Source of the DNA: an uncultured Hungatella sp.
Lineage (GTDB): Bacteria; Bacillota; Clostridia; Lachnospirales; Lachnospiraceae
Length of the DNA: 64,000 bases
NCBI GenBank assembly: GCA_910585435.1
Contig: CAJUEJ010000018.1
Location: 1-64,000 of the forward strand
Reading direction: 5' to 3'
Shown: positions 7,320-15,937 of the stretch, piece after piece
How positions within the stretch are numbered: position 1 is the stretch's first letter
Layout: every line of letters begins with the position of its first letter
The notes under the pieces: generated by a model
Told to the model about the DNA's origin: nothing
The model's input: only the letters and a program-made list of their open reading frames with translations
Databases searched by the model: none
Made by a program: the position numbers and the translations under genes

Positions 7320-9506
7320 CTACACCTGAACCAAATACATCCTATAAGCCAAATACTCCCCCGCCCTCTGCGGAACCGGAATCCCTCCATACATCAAAGC
7401 AGCCCCGGTATAAACCACCCCGGTATCTTCCTCCCGATACCGTTTCTCAGGATCAAGCCCCGCCGCCTTCACATAAGGCACAACCGGATTCCCATGAGTA
7501 TTCTGCATCACAACCTGAATCAGACTCTCCCTCTTATCCTCCCGTACAAACTGCCATGCCGCCACATCCTGCTCCATCGGATTAGTCAGCCGATAATAAT
7601 CCCCGTTATGTATCACATCCCAGTACTTATGATACTCCTCAATCTGCCTCTTCACCTGCTGCTTCTCTTCCTCTGTCAGCCTGCACAGATCCAGCTCATA
7701 CCCAAAGCTCCCTGCCATAGCCACAGCCGCCCTGGTATCAATAGGCGTAACCCTTCCGTTCTGATGATTGGGCGCCACAGACACATGGGATCCCACCGCC
7801 GAAACCGGATACCCGAAAGACGTCCCATACTGGATAGAAATCCTGTCAATAGCATCCGTATTATCACTGCACCATATCTGAGGGCAATAATACAGCATCC
7901 CGGCATCAAACCGTCCACCGCCGCCGCTGCAGCCCTCCACCAGAAGATCCGGATAATTCACATGCAGCCTCTCCAGAAAATCGTACAGTCCCAGCACATA
8001 GCGGTACAGCACTTCCCCCTGCCTGTCCGCCGCCATCACCGCAGAATACACGTCCGAAATACTGCGGTTCATATCCCACTTCATATACTCAATATTGGCG
8101 CTGTCAAGAACCATGGAAATCTGCTTATAAATCCCGTCCACCACTTCCGGCCTTGAAAAATCCAGCACCAGCTGGGAACGTCCTCTCACCGGCTTCCTTC
8201 CCGGTATGGCAAACGCCCAGTCCGGATGCTCCCGGTACAGTTCACTGTCCTCCGAAACCATCTCCGGTTCCACCCAAAGTCCGAACTTCATGCCCAGACC
8301 GTTGATCCGGTTCACCAGATCCTTTAAGGTGCCCCCCAGCTTTCTCTCATTGGTCTTCCAATCCCCAAGCCCGGAATAGTCCGTATCCCGTTTGCCGAAC
8401 CACCCGTCGTCCAGAACCAGCATCTCCACGCCCAATTCTTTAGCCTGTCTGGCAATCTCATAGATCTTATCCCCTGTAAAATCAAAATAGGTAGCTTCCC
8501 AGTTGTTAATAAGCACCGGCCTGGGAACGCTCTTATATTTTCCCCGGCACAGATGATGCCGGTACAATTTATGATAATGGCGGGACAGATTCCCCAGTCC
8601 CTGCCCGCTGAAAGCCATGGCAGCCTCCGGTGCATAAAAGACTTCCCCTGGCTTTAACTCATAGCAAAACTGCTCATCCTGAATCCCTATGGAAATCCTG
8701 GTCTGATTGTACTGGTCCTTCTCCACTTCCCCCTTAAAACTTCCGCTGTAAATAAGAGAAAGCCCATAACAATCCCCATAGTCCTCCGTAGCCTCATGGG
8801 CCGCCAGTATCAAAAACGGATTATACTGGTGACTGGACGTTCCCCTGCGGCTTCCAATCACCTGTAAGCCATGAACCACCGGTGTTCTCTGAATCGTCCG
8901 TTCCATGGCATGGCGTCCATAAAATGAAATCCAGTCATACTCTCCTGACAGAAAATCCAGGCACGCACTGTAGACTTTCTCGAGCTGTACGGTCTCACGC
9001 CCTTTATTCTCCACCTTTACCGTACGGGTAATCACATCATATTCCGGTATCACGCCGTAATACAGAACCACCTCCAGGCCGCTTTTCTCATCCGCCATAT
9101 AAATCTTCAGAGTCTGCGCCTGGCCGCTGTCCCCATACACTGCCGGAAGTCCGGGAATCCCGTACTTTCCGTCTGAAACCTCATATCCCTGATACCTTAA
9201 ATCACTGCCGAAGCTGCCGTCTGCCATCCGTACCTCCAAACATGGGGAACGATAATCACCGTTCCCCCATATTGGATATTCCTGCGGCAGCGCATCCATG
9301 GAATATGTTCTGTCCCTGTCCGCATCATAAGGATTTCCAGAAAACCCCCTGTCATAGTAGGTCAGAAGATATTCCATACTCCCTGCCGTCTTCTTCCCGT
9401 AATACAGATGGAGAAGAAAACCATATGCATCCACCTTCATCTGATACATGCTATTTTCTGTTTCCAATGTAAACAATCCGGATAGTTTTTCAAATTGTAC
9501 TGCCAT
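7320..9506 (-). CDS. GH36 alpha-galactosidase
   Basis: A 728-residue cytoplasmic GH36 alpha-galactosidase. It has an N-terminal beta-supersandwich (~1-320), a catalytic barrel with LVLDDGWFGKR (~364-373), the nucleophile Asp478 in YMKWDMNR, the acid/base Asp548 in CSDNTDAIDR, the family signature EGCSGGGGRFD (524-534), and a C-terminal beta domain. It would cleave terminal alpha-1,6-galactose from melibiose, raffinose and stachyose. ATG9506 follows GGAGGAG at 7 nt; a TTG five codons upstream lacks an RBS. Gene order (importer, then this, then GH13) supports a raffinose-type pathway. Confidence 0.95.
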   Translation of the reverse strand: MAVQFEKLSGLFTLETENSMYQMKVDAYGFLLHLYYGKKTAGSMEYLLTYYDRGFSGNPYDADRDRTYSMDALPQEYPIWGNGDYRSPCLEVRMADGSFGSDLRYQGYEVSDGKYGIPGLPAVYGDSGQAQTLKIYMADEKSGLEVVLYYGVIPEYDVITRTVKVENKGRETVQLEKVYSACLDFLSGEYDWISFYGRHAMERTIQRTPVVHGLQVIGSRRGTSSHQYNPFLILAAHEATEDYGDCYGLSLIYSGSFKGEVEKDQYNQTRISIGIQDEQFCYELKPGEVFYAPEAAMAFSGQGLGNLSRHYHKLYRHHLCRGKYKSVPRPVLINNWEATYFDFTGDKIYEIARQAKELGVEMLVLDDGWFGKRDTDYSGLGDWKTNERKLGGTLKDLVNRINGLGMKFGLWVEPEMVSEDSELYREHPDWAFAIPGRKPVRGRSQLVLDFSRPEVVDGIYKQISMVLDSANIEYMKWDMNRSISDVYSAVMAADRQGEVLYRYVLGLYDFLERLHVNYPDLLVEGCSGGGGRFDAGMLYYCPQIWCSDNTDAIDRISIQYGTSFGYPVSAVGSHVSVAPNHQNGRVTPIDTRAAVAMAGSFGYELDLCRLTEEEKQQVKRQIEEYHKYWDVIHNGDYYRLTNPMEQDVAAWQFVREDKRESLIQVVMQNTHGNPVVPYVKAAGLDPEKRYREEDTGVVYTGAALMYGGIPVPQRAGEYLAYRMYLVQV

Positions 9507-9670
9507 AACTAACTCCTCCAAGAAAACCTTTCTGCTCTGCGTCCTTTTCCGTTTAGCACAAGCACATGCGCCCCCCGTCCAGCAGCTGCAAAACTATCTT
9601 ATTTAATAGCACATTTTTACTGATACTGCAATCGTTATTTTCACCGATTTTGCCACGGAAAAAGCCGGAT

Positions 9671-10504
9671 TTATTTACCACCTGTCATGGCAATACCTTC
9701 AATAAACTGCTTCTGGAATACCAGATACAGAATCACCATAGGCACCATAGCCAGCACAGAACCAGCCATCAAAACCGGATAATTGGTAGTAAACTGCCCT
9801 CTCAAAGTAGAAAGCCCTGCCGACAACGTCATTTTCTTCAAATCCGTATTGGCAATCAGCGGCCACATCAGGTCTGCGTATGCAAACACTGCCGTAAAGA
9901 TAGTAAGCGCCGCCATAGAAGACTTAGTAAGAGGCATCATAACCTTGGTAAAGGTCTGCCACTTATTACACCCATCCAGGTAAGCAGCCTCCCCCACCTC
10001 ATCGGGAATTCCCATATAGGACTGGCGCAGGAAGAAGGTTCCGAAAGCGCTTACCACACCGGGGAACACCAGTGCAAACATGGTATTGGTCAGTCCCACC
10101 TTGGCAAGCATCTGATACTGCGGAATCACGAAAATCTGAGACGGCAGCATCATCTGTACCAGAACAATAGTAAAGAGCGCGTTCTTTCCCTTAAACTCCA
10201 GCTTGGAAAATGCGAACCCGGCTGCGGAAGAAAATGCCACCGCACAAAGAACACGGAAAATAATCAGCAGCGTTGTGTTAATGTACAGGTTCACAAAAGG
10301 AAGGCTGGTAAGTGCATTTTTATAGTTATCCACCAGCCAGTTCTTTGGCAGGATTGTCGGCGGAATCTGCACGCTTTCGCCGGCGGATTTAAAGCTGGTC
10401 AGCACCATCCACAAAAACGGGAAAATCATCAGCACTGCGCCTGCGGTAAGAACCAGGTAAACCAACATTTTATTTCTTCTGTAGTTTTTCTCTAAAGAAT
10501 CCAT
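9671..10504 (-). CDS. Carbohydrate ABC transporter permease, MalG/MsmG type
   Basis: A 277-residue inner-membrane permease with six predicted helices and the EAA loop (EAAYLDGCNKWQTFTKVMMPLTKSS) that docks on the ATPase. It ends GIAMTGGK like MalG-type subunits. It lies 12 nt downstream of its MalF-type partner, so the two are cotranscribed. No ATPase is encoded nearby; in Firmicutes these importers commonly share an MsmX/MsmK-type ATPase from elsewhere, so this is expected and not a deletion. Context points to alpha-galactosides as substrate. Confidence 0.95.
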   Translation of the reverse strand: MDSLEKNYRRNKMLVYLVLTAGAVLMIFPFLWMVLTSFKSAGESVQIPPTILPKNWLVDNYKNALTSLPFVNLYINTTLLIIFRVLCAVAFSSAAGFAFSKLEFKGKNALFTIVLVQMMLPSQIFVIPQYQMLAKVGLTNTMFALVFPGVVSAFGTFFLRQSYMGIPDEVGEAAYLDGCNKWQTFTKVMMPLTKSSMAALTIFTAVFAYADLMWPLIANTDLKKMTLSAGLSTLRGQFTTNYPVLMAGSVLAMVPMVILYLVFQKQFIEGIAMTGGK

Positions 10505-10516
10505 GAATTTCCCTCC

Positions 10517-11398
10517 TTATACTTCGTAGTTAACCCACTTTTTCTGTCCCCAGAACTGGAAGGCAGTTACGATACCAATGAGAGCCACGGTCCATACAAC
10601 GATGGCAGACGCATACCCTCTGTTGCCTGCCACGAACGCCTCCCGATAGTACAGATACATGAGAGACTGGGCGCTTGTGATGGCCGGGTTGGCTGTGTCA
10701 ATCATCATGTAAATCAGGTCATATACCTTCAGGGAAGACATAAGACGCATAATCATAACCACAAACAAGGTAGGAGACACCATAGGCAGCGTAATCAGGA
10801 AAAACTGCTGAATCTTGGTGGCGCCGTCCAAGCTGGCTGCCTCATAGTAGCTCTTGGAAATGTTCTGGATTCCTGACAGAAGCAACACCGCGTCATAACC
10901 GATGGAGCTCCAGATAGCCACAACCGCACAGGCAGGCAGCACCAGGCTGGTGTTGGTCAGCCAGTTTACCTTGGAACCGATAATCTGGTTGATGATACCG
11001 TACTCTGCGTTGAAGATCCATTTCCACACCATGGCGATTGCTGCAGGAGCCACAACCATAGGCAGGAAGTAGATGGCACGGTAAGCGGTCTTTCCTGCAA
11101 CCTTGGCATTTAAAAGCACTGCGGTAAGCAGGGACAAGAAAATTCCAATGGGCACCGTCAGAATACAGAAGTAAATCGAGTTCCATGTAGCTTTCCAGAA
11201 TTCCTTGTTGCCGAACATCTGGGTATAATTTCCGATTCCTGAAAGTTCATAATATCCAAAGGGATGTGTGGTGGAAAAACTTAAAATCACTGTCTGAATA
11301 AAGGGCCACACATTCAATACAATAAGTCCGATGATGGTAGGCGCTACCATCAGATAGCCCCACTTCGCATCCTCTGTCAACACATGTTTCTTTCCCAT
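10517..11398 (-). CDS. Carbohydrate ABC transporter permease, MalF/MsmF type
   Basis: A 293-residue permease with six predicted helices. The N-terminus (WGYLMVAPTIIGLIVLNVWPFIQTVILSF) is typical of the first helix, and YYEAASLDGATKIQQFFLITLPMVSPT is the EAA motif. It pairs with the next gene and is fed by the solute-binding lipoprotein encoded 21 nt upstream. The start ATG11398 has AAGGAGGG at 7 nt. It belongs to the CUT1 oligosaccharide importer group. Confidence 0.95.
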   Translation of the reverse strand: MGKKHVLTEDAKWGYLMVAPTIIGLIVLNVWPFIQTVILSFSTTHPFGYYELSGIGNYTQMFGNKEFWKATWNSIYFCILTVPIGIFLSLLTAVLLNAKVAGKTAYRAIYFLPMVVAPAAIAMVWKWIFNAEYGIINQIIGSKVNWLTNTSLVLPACAVVAIWSSIGYDAVLLLSGIQNISKSYYEAASLDGATKIQQFFLITLPMVSPTLFVVMIMRLMSSLKVYDLIYMMIDTANPAITSAQSLMYLYYREAFVAGNRGYASAIVVWTVALIGIVTAFQFWGQKKWVNYEV

Positions 11399-11419
11399 TT
11401 TTTTGCCCTCCTTTTTCTG

Positions 11420-12721
11420 TTACGGTGCTTTGGCTTCGTCAACCTGTTTCTGCATTGCCTCCAGGCCCTGGTCTAAGGTCATCTCTCCGCTGTAGATCTT
11501 TAACAGGAAGTCATTGACCTGGGTCTTCCAGTTAGGCCGGCTTGCATTGTTGACACTCTGCACACCGTAGGGGAACATTTCCACACATTTTTCAACGTTC
11601 ATATCATAGTCAAACTTATCAAATGCTCCGATCCAGGTATCCTCCAGACCTATGTAGGCAGGAATAGCGGCGCCTGACTCACCTTCGATTCTCTGCCCTT
11701 CCTCAGAGCCTGCGAATTTCAGGAAATCAAGAGCGTACTCCAGGTTCTTCCCCTTTGCACCGGTGGCATAGCAAAGGCCGTTGGAGATGGTGGCTCTTCC
11801 GTCACCGTTTACCGGATCCGGGCACATAGGCAGAACCGCCACGTCCCATTTGCCTTCCAGCTCCTGGTTGTTCTCTCTCATGGACATAAGATTCCAGTTT
11901 CCTTCCAGATACATGGCTCCCTGCTCAGAGATAAAGGCTGTTCCAGGGTTGGTCTCTGCAAAATAATTCTGATCCGGGCACCATGGCTCTTTCTGCAGGT
12001 TGATATAGAATTCCATACCCTTTTTGGTAGCCGGGTCCGTAAATCCGGCCTTGGTTTTATCTTCATTCAGGATATGTCCGCCTGCCTGATACACGAAATT
12101 CCAGTAGCCTAACTGGTCATCGCCGTAAGCCATATATCCGTATTTTCCGGTTTTCTCATAGATCTGGGCCGATGCGTCACATAATGTATCCCAGGTCCAG
12201 GTTTCATCCGGGTAGGCAACCCCTGCTGCGTCAAACATCTCTTTGTTGTATACGAGACAAACCGTATCCTTATCTTTAGGCACTCCGTAGATTTTCCCGT
12301 CGCTTCCCTTGGCGTTGTCTAAGGAAACCTCGGAATAATGCTCTGTGTAATAATTGGGATCCACATCATCATAAAGATTGGTGACCTCCGCCAGCATGCC
12401 GTAATCCGCATACTTTAAAATCTGGTTGGTGTGCATCCAGAAAATATCCGGAAGCTGATTGGATTCTGCCGCTGCATCCAGCTTTGTCCAGTACTCATCC
12501 CAGCTTGTTACCTGCACCTCGATTGCCACATTAGGATTCTGGGCCATGTAAGCATCCACGATAGCCTGCATACCGGCTCTCTGGGCGTTATCCCAAATCT
12601 GGAATGACAATTTTACTTTCCCGTCTGCTGTCCTGCCAGAGCCCTGACATCCGCTTAAGGAAGCAACCGCCAATCCCAGGGATAACCCTAAGGCAATTCC
12701 CTTTCTCATTGTTTTTCGCAT
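11420..12721 (-). CDS. Sugar ABC transporter solute-binding lipoprotein, MsmE type
   Basis: A 433-residue extracytoplasmic binding protein. Residues 1-26 form a lipoprotein signal (MRKTMRKG, a hydrophobic stretch, then the lipobox LSGC with Cys as lipidation site). The mature part has the family-1 binding-protein pattern (LSFQIWDNAQRAGMQAIVDAY near the start, EQGAMYLEGNWNL in the second lobe). ATG12721 is preceded by AAGGAGG at 6 nt; the frame is open for 62 more codons upstream but these cross the promoter. Likely ligand: raffinose-family oligosaccharides, by context. Confidence 0.93.
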   Translation of the reverse strand: MRKTMRKGIALGLSLGLAVASLSGCQGSGRTADGKVKLSFQIWDNAQRAGMQAIVDAYMAQNPNVAIEVQVTSWDEYWTKLDAAAESNQLPDIFWMHTNQILKYADYGMLAEVTNLYDDVDPNYYTEHYSEVSLDNAKGSDGKIYGVPKDKDTVCLVYNKEMFDAAGVAYPDETWTWDTLCDASAQIYEKTGKYGYMAYGDDQLGYWNFVYQAGGHILNEDKTKAGFTDPATKKGMEFYINLQKEPWCPDQNYFAETNPGTAFISEQGAMYLEGNWNLMSMRENNQELEGKWDVAVLPMCPDPVNGDGRATISNGLCYATGAKGKNLEYALDFLKFAGSEEGQRIEGESGAAIPAYIGLEDTWIGAFDKFDYDMNVEKCVEMFPYGVQSVNNASRPNWKTQVNDFLLKIYSGEMTLDQGLEAMQKQVDEAKAP

Positions 12722-12778
12722 AATATACCTCCTTGTATAATCTTTGTATGCAACAGTCCAGACAGATGAACTGCTGCA

Positions 12779-12922
12779 TTTGTTACAACCGCGCGGCTTA
12801 TTTTCAAGATAAATGATAACATTTGACGGTACGTGCGTAAATGCAATGGTTTTGTGAATCATATGCCAAAATGCTATATTTTTAATCTTATCTTGAAATA
12901 GAAACACATTTTGGTATATAAT
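12779..12922. promoter_or_regulatory. Divergent promoter with paired AraC-type half-sites
   Basis: TTTCAAGATAA at 12802-12812 and TTATCTTGAAA at 12888-12898 form an 11-bp perfect inverted repeat 75 bp apart. Each half contains a TTGAAA that can serve as the -35 of the gene it faces. Toward the araC gene, TTGAAA (12893-12898), an 18-bp spacer and TATAAT (12917-12922) make a strong promoter. Toward the transporter, TTGAAA (12807-12802) is followed after 16 bp only by a weak TAACAA, as expected of an activator-dependent promoter. The protein-binding role is inferred. Confidence 0.7.
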
Positions 12923-13017
12923 AACAGAAGATGTCTTTGCTACATGTGGATTTTAACGGAAATTTTTTTGATATGCCCCAGATTTTTCAACAAACTTACG
13001 GAAGGAGCATGCACTTT

Positions 13018-13869
13018 ATGAGCAATGTGCTGTTTTCAGTCTTTCCTAACGAACGGTTCGTTGACCTTGGCTTATATCAATATGGGTGGGAGCAATGTGA
13101 GCCTCTCCATTCTTACGGACCATATGTCAGGAATCACTATCTGTTTCACTATGTTATCTCCGGGACCGGAACCCTGACCACCACGGATTTTAACGGGGAA
13201 AGCCACACCTACCGCCTGAAAAGCGGCGAGGGGTTCATGATTTTTCCCAAACAGGTTACCTCCTACTCAGCCGACGAGAAGCATCCATGGGAGTATACCT
13301 GGCTGGAGTTTGACGGCCTCAGGGTAAAGGAGGCGCTGGATCTGGCAGGGCTGACGGTTGCCGCTCCGATTTACCACACCAATTCCAGGGATTTAAGCCA
13401 GGAATTGAAAAATGAGATGCTTTATATTACCAATCACTCTGACTTCCCCCCCTTAAATCTCATCGGGCACCTGTATCTGTTTTTAGATTACCTGACCCGC
13501 TCCTCCTCCAACCAGAAGCGGCTGCAGACAGGAAAGCTTCAGGATTTTTATGTCAGGGAGGCATTATCTTTTATTGAGCAGAACTTCCAAAATGATATAT
13601 CCGTGGAAGATATCGCCGCCTTCTGCAGCTTAAACCGCAGCTATTTCGGGAAAATTTTCAAGGATTCCGTAGGGAAGAACCCTCAGGAATTTCTGATTCA
13701 CTACCGTATGACGAAAGCGGCGGAGCTTTTAAAAACCACGGAATTGTCGGTGGGGGATGTGAGCAACGCGGTGGGCTATCCCAGCCAGCTTCATTTTTCC
13801 AGGGCATTTAAGAATGTTTACGGAATCTCGCCCAGACACTGGAGGTCGGAGAATAAGATTATTTCTTAA
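13018..13869 (+). CDS. AraC family regulator of the alpha-galactoside locus
   Basis: A 283-residue AraC/XylS regulator. The N-terminal cupin sugar-sensing domain includes HSYGPYVRNHYLFHYVISGTG, and two C-terminal HTH motifs cover about the last 100 residues (ISVEDIAAFCSLNRSYFGKIFK and LSVGDVSNAVGYPSQLHFSRAFK). I prefer ATG13018 because GGAAGGAG lies 10 nt upstream and the protein then begins like its relatives. An in-frame ATG at 12931 would start only 8 nt after the -10 box. It is divergent from the importer and is probably its activator (MsmR/RafR-like). Confidence 0.9.
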   Translation: MSNVLFSVFPNERFVDLGLYQYGWEQCEPLHSYGPYVRNHYLFHYVISGTGTLTTTDFNGESHTYRLKSGEGFMIFPKQVTSYSADEKHPWEYTWLEFDGLRVKEALDLAGLTVAAPIYHTNSRDLSQELKNEMLYITNHSDFPPLNLIGHLYLFLDYLTRSSSNQKRLQTGKLQDFYVREALSFIEQNFQNDISVEDIAAFCSLNRSYFGKIFKDSVGKNPQEFLIHYRMTKAAELLKTTELSVGDVSNAVGYPSQLHFSRAFKNVYGISPRHWRSENKIIS

Positions 13870-13887
13870 GAATTGCAAAAATGCAAA

Positions 13888-13910
13888 GGGGGCCGAAAGG
13901 CCCCCGACTT
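13888..13910 (+). terminator. Terminator after the araC gene
   Basis: GGGGGCC-GAAA-GGCCCCC (13888-13905) forms a GC-rich hairpin with a stable GAAA tetraloop. It lies 18 nt after the araC stop and is followed by a modest T-rich run (GACTTTAT). Confidence 0.75.
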
Positions 13911-14060
13911 TATATTCCATCTTCAGTTTCTTACACGGACAAACCTAGGACTCATCTGCTTCCTGATTAGTACTTCATTTGTACAGTAATCAGTATATCC
14001 TGTTTTTTTGATCTTATGTAAAAATTGTGATTGGATTCTGTTGCCTGGTACGGCGCTGCA

Positions 14061-14324
14061 TTAATTCTTTGCATTCGTTACCACGTATTCCGAAATACCA
14101 GGCAGTGTGCGGATATCCTCGTCTCCATAGATCTGCAGGGTCATCACCTTGCCCATGCCGAATCCCATGACTCCCAGAATGGATTTTGCATCTACCACAC
14201 GGCTTCCACAGTACAAATCCGCATGAAACGGATACTTTTCAATCTTATTTACAAAATTTACAATATCATGCTGATTCTTAAGCAGAATCTCCTGCCGGTT
14301 TCCTTTGTCTTCATTGTTATACAT
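14061..14324 (-). CDS. HPr-like protein lacking a clear phosphorylation histidine
   Basis: An 87-residue protein whose middle (VVDAKSILGVMGFGMGKVMTLQIYGDE) matches the region of HPr around regulatory Ser46 and the following helix. The usual GxHARPA motif carrying the phospho-accepting His15 is replaced by a stretch reading KNQHDIVNF, where a His is present but not in register. It may be a non-phosphotransfer HPr paralogue, for example a CcpA cofactor (Crh-like) or another regulator. It lies 29 nt downstream of the pseudouridine synthase gene and may be cotranscribed with it. Confidence 0.78.
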   Translation of the reverse strand: MYNNEDKGNRQEILLKNQHDIVNFVNKIEKYPFHADLYCGSRVVDAKSILGVMGFGMGKVMTLQIYGDEDIRTLPGISEYVVTNAKN

Positions 14325-14353
14325 ATTCCTGTCTCCTTTCTTTATGTCTAATT

Positions 14354-15088
14354 CTATTCTTTCCGAAAACAGGAACCTTTAATCAAAAACCTCTCAAATA
14401 TCTCCCCCTCCGGCTCCATCTGAAACTCCATCTTCTTTTTTGTCCCGGGATGCACAAACCCAAGCCCGCAGGCCGACAGGGCGACAGGCGTCTGCCTGCC
14501 CGGCCGGCGGCCGGCATGGGCAAACGCCGGATTATACCTGCTGTCCCCCCACAGAGGATACCCATGTCCTGCAAACTGCACCCGGATCTGGTGATGGCGC
14601 CCGGTCAGAAGATGCACCTTTACAAGCGTAAGCTCCCCGCCCTCTGCCAAGCTGTTTTCCACAATAGTCTCCACCGCCTCATACCGAAGTTCGGCACGCT
14701 TCGCCCCGTTTATCCCCTTTTCCACAATCTTCGACACATTGCTCTCTTTCTCTTTCAACAAATAATCCACAAAGTTATCCACATTATCCACAGGTCTCCC
14801 GCAAACGACGGCCATATACATTTTCCGCATCTCCCCACTCTGAACCTGTCTGCTGAGGGCTGCGGCAGCCTGTTTCGTCTTTCCGTAAACCATGATTCCC
14901 CCAACCGGCTTGTCCAGCCTGTGGATAACTCCCACATAAGGTTCACACCCTGCTGTTGATAACCTGCCTATATGCTTCCGTATCTCGCTGACCAGATCCG
15001 GTGCAAAGGAATGGGTGGACTGGGCCTCCATTCCCACAGGTTTTTTCACAACAATAATATCTTTGTCCTCATAAAATACGGTAAGCAT
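14354..15088 (-). CDS. RluA family RNA pseudouridine synthase
   Basis: A 244-residue enzyme with the RluA catalytic motif GVIHRLDKPVGGIMVYGKT, where the Asp in HRLD is the catalytic residue, preceded by IVVKKPVGMEAQST and followed by RKMYMAVVCGRP and GRHHQIRVQFAGHGYPLWGDSRYN. It isomerises uridine to pseudouridine in rRNA or tRNA; the exact site cannot be deduced. There is no N-terminal S4 domain, which separates it from RluD-length proteins. ATG15088 follows CAGGAG. It is divergent from the hemolysin III gene. Confidence 0.93.
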   Translation of the reverse strand: MLTVFYEDKDIIVVKKPVGMEAQSTHSFAPDLVSEIRKHIGRLSTAGCEPYVGVIHRLDKPVGGIMVYGKTKQAAAALSRQVQSGEMRKMYMAVVCGRPVDNVDNFVDYLLKEKESNVSKIVEKGINGAKRAELRYEAVETIVENSLAEGGELTLVKVHLLTGRHHQIRVQFAGHGYPLWGDSRYNPAFAHAGRRPGRQTPVALSACGLGFVHPGTKKKMEFQMEPEGEIFERFLIKGSCFRKE

Positions 15089-15119
15089 GCATATTCTCCT
15101 GATATATTTTATTTTTTCC

Positions 15120-15148
15120 TTGCATTTTTCTCGCGCCGGGTGTATAGT
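15120..15148 (+). promoter_or_regulatory. Sigma-A promoter of the hemolysin III gene
   Basis: TTGCAT (15120-15125), a 17-bp spacer and TATAGT (15143-15148). A short palindrome (GTAGTTT...AAACTAC) lies in the leader, ahead of the AAGGAGG for ATG15223. Confidence 0.6.
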
Positions 15149-15222
15149 ATATAAAAAGATGATACGTAGTTTTTAAAACTACATGTTACGATATCAAATT
15201 CCGCTTTAAGGAGGATAACCAT

Positions 15223-15882
15223 ATGACCAGACTTCACATCAAAGATCCCGGCAGCGCCATCACCCATTTCATCGCCATGGTTCTGTCTGTCCTGGCAGCC
15301 ACGCCGCTGCTTTTCAAAGCCTACCGGGATACCGGGAATTTTTCCCTCACCTGGCTGTCTCTGGCGATTTTCATCATCAGCATGATTCTGCTGTACGCAG
15401 CCAGCACCATTTACCACACCCTGGATATCTCACCTAAGGTCAACAAGCTTCTGCGCAAAATCGACCACATGATGATATTTATCCTTATTGCAGGGACTTA
15501 TACCCCCGTATGCATGGTAGTCCTGGGAGACCGCACCGGCTGGATGCTTCTTGCACTGGTCTGGTCCATTGCCATCATGGGAATCACCATCAAGGCCTGC
15601 TGGATCACCTGCCCCAAATGGTTCTCTTCCCTTCTGTACATCGCCATGGGCTGGGTATGTGTCCTGGCATTTACCAAAATCGTCCGCGCCCTGCCGTCAA
15701 CCGCTTTCGGATGGCTTCTGGCAGGAGGGATCATCTACACCGTGGGAGGAGTCATCTACGCGCTGAAGCTGCCCATCTTCAACTCCAGGCACCAGAATTT
15801 CGGTTCCCATGAGATTTTCCATCTGTTTGTCATGGGAGGGAGCCTGTGCCACTATATTATGATGTATCAGTTTGTCGCATAG
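15223..15882 (+). CDS. trhA: Hemolysin III / PAQR family membrane protein
   Basis: A 219-residue protein with seven predicted membrane helices and the PAQR motifs: STIYHTLDIS (helix 2 end), KIDHMMIFILIAGTYTP (helix 3) and GSHEIFHLFVMGGSLCHY (last helix). The conserved Ser, Asp and His residues would form a zinc site. Bacterial members (YqfA/TrhA) are linked to membrane energetics and fluidity rather than proven haemolysis. It appears monocistronic, with its own promoter and a strong shared terminator downstream. Confidence 0.93.
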   Translation: MTRLHIKDPGSAITHFIAMVLSVLAATPLLFKAYRDTGNFSLTWLSLAIFIISMILLYAASTIYHTLDISPKVNKLLRKIDHMMIFILIAGTYTPVCMVVLGDRTGWMLLALVWSIAIMGITIKACWITCPKWFSSLLYIAMGWVCVLAFTKIVRALPSTAFGWLLAGGIIYTVGGVIYALKLPIFNSRHQNFGSHEIFHLFVMGGSLCHYIMMYQFVA

Positions 15883-15890
15883 TCAGGAAA

Positions 15891-15937
15891 ACAGGCAGCG
15901 GCCCTGAAACCGGAATGGTTCAAGGGCCGCTGCCTGT
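15891..15937. terminator. Bidirectional terminator between convergent genes
   Basis: A perfect 15-bp stem (ACAGGCAGCGGCCCT at 15891-15905 with its complement at 15923-15937) around a 17-nt loop lies between the stops of the hemolysin III gene and the convergent YesL-like gene, whose stop codon directly abuts the right arm. Confidence 0.85.

Noticed and set aside
5290..7329. Plus-strand open frame of 679 codons opposite the GH13 gene
   Set aside because: It is antisense to a clear GH13 gene, has an improbable Pro/His/Ile/Leu-rich composition and runs through the family-2 palindrome. The reverse strand explains it fully.
7494..8156. Plus-strand open frame of 220 codons opposite the alpha-galactosidase
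   Set aside because: His/Ile/Pro-rich composition, no recognisable motif, and fully inside the GH36 gene with intact catalytic residues on the other strand.
9671..12721. Missing ATPase in both sugar importers as a defect
   Set aside because: Firmicutes CUT1 and LplABC importers usually use a shared MsmX-type ATPase encoded elsewhere.
12728..12907. Longer start for the MsmE-type binding protein
   Set aside because: The extra 62 codons cross the divergent promoter and would destroy the lipoprotein signal; AAGGAGG and the signal peptide support 12721.
12722..12930. CcpA cre site near the raffinose promoter
   Set aside because: No stretch matches the WTGNNARCGNWWWCAW pattern closely enough to report.
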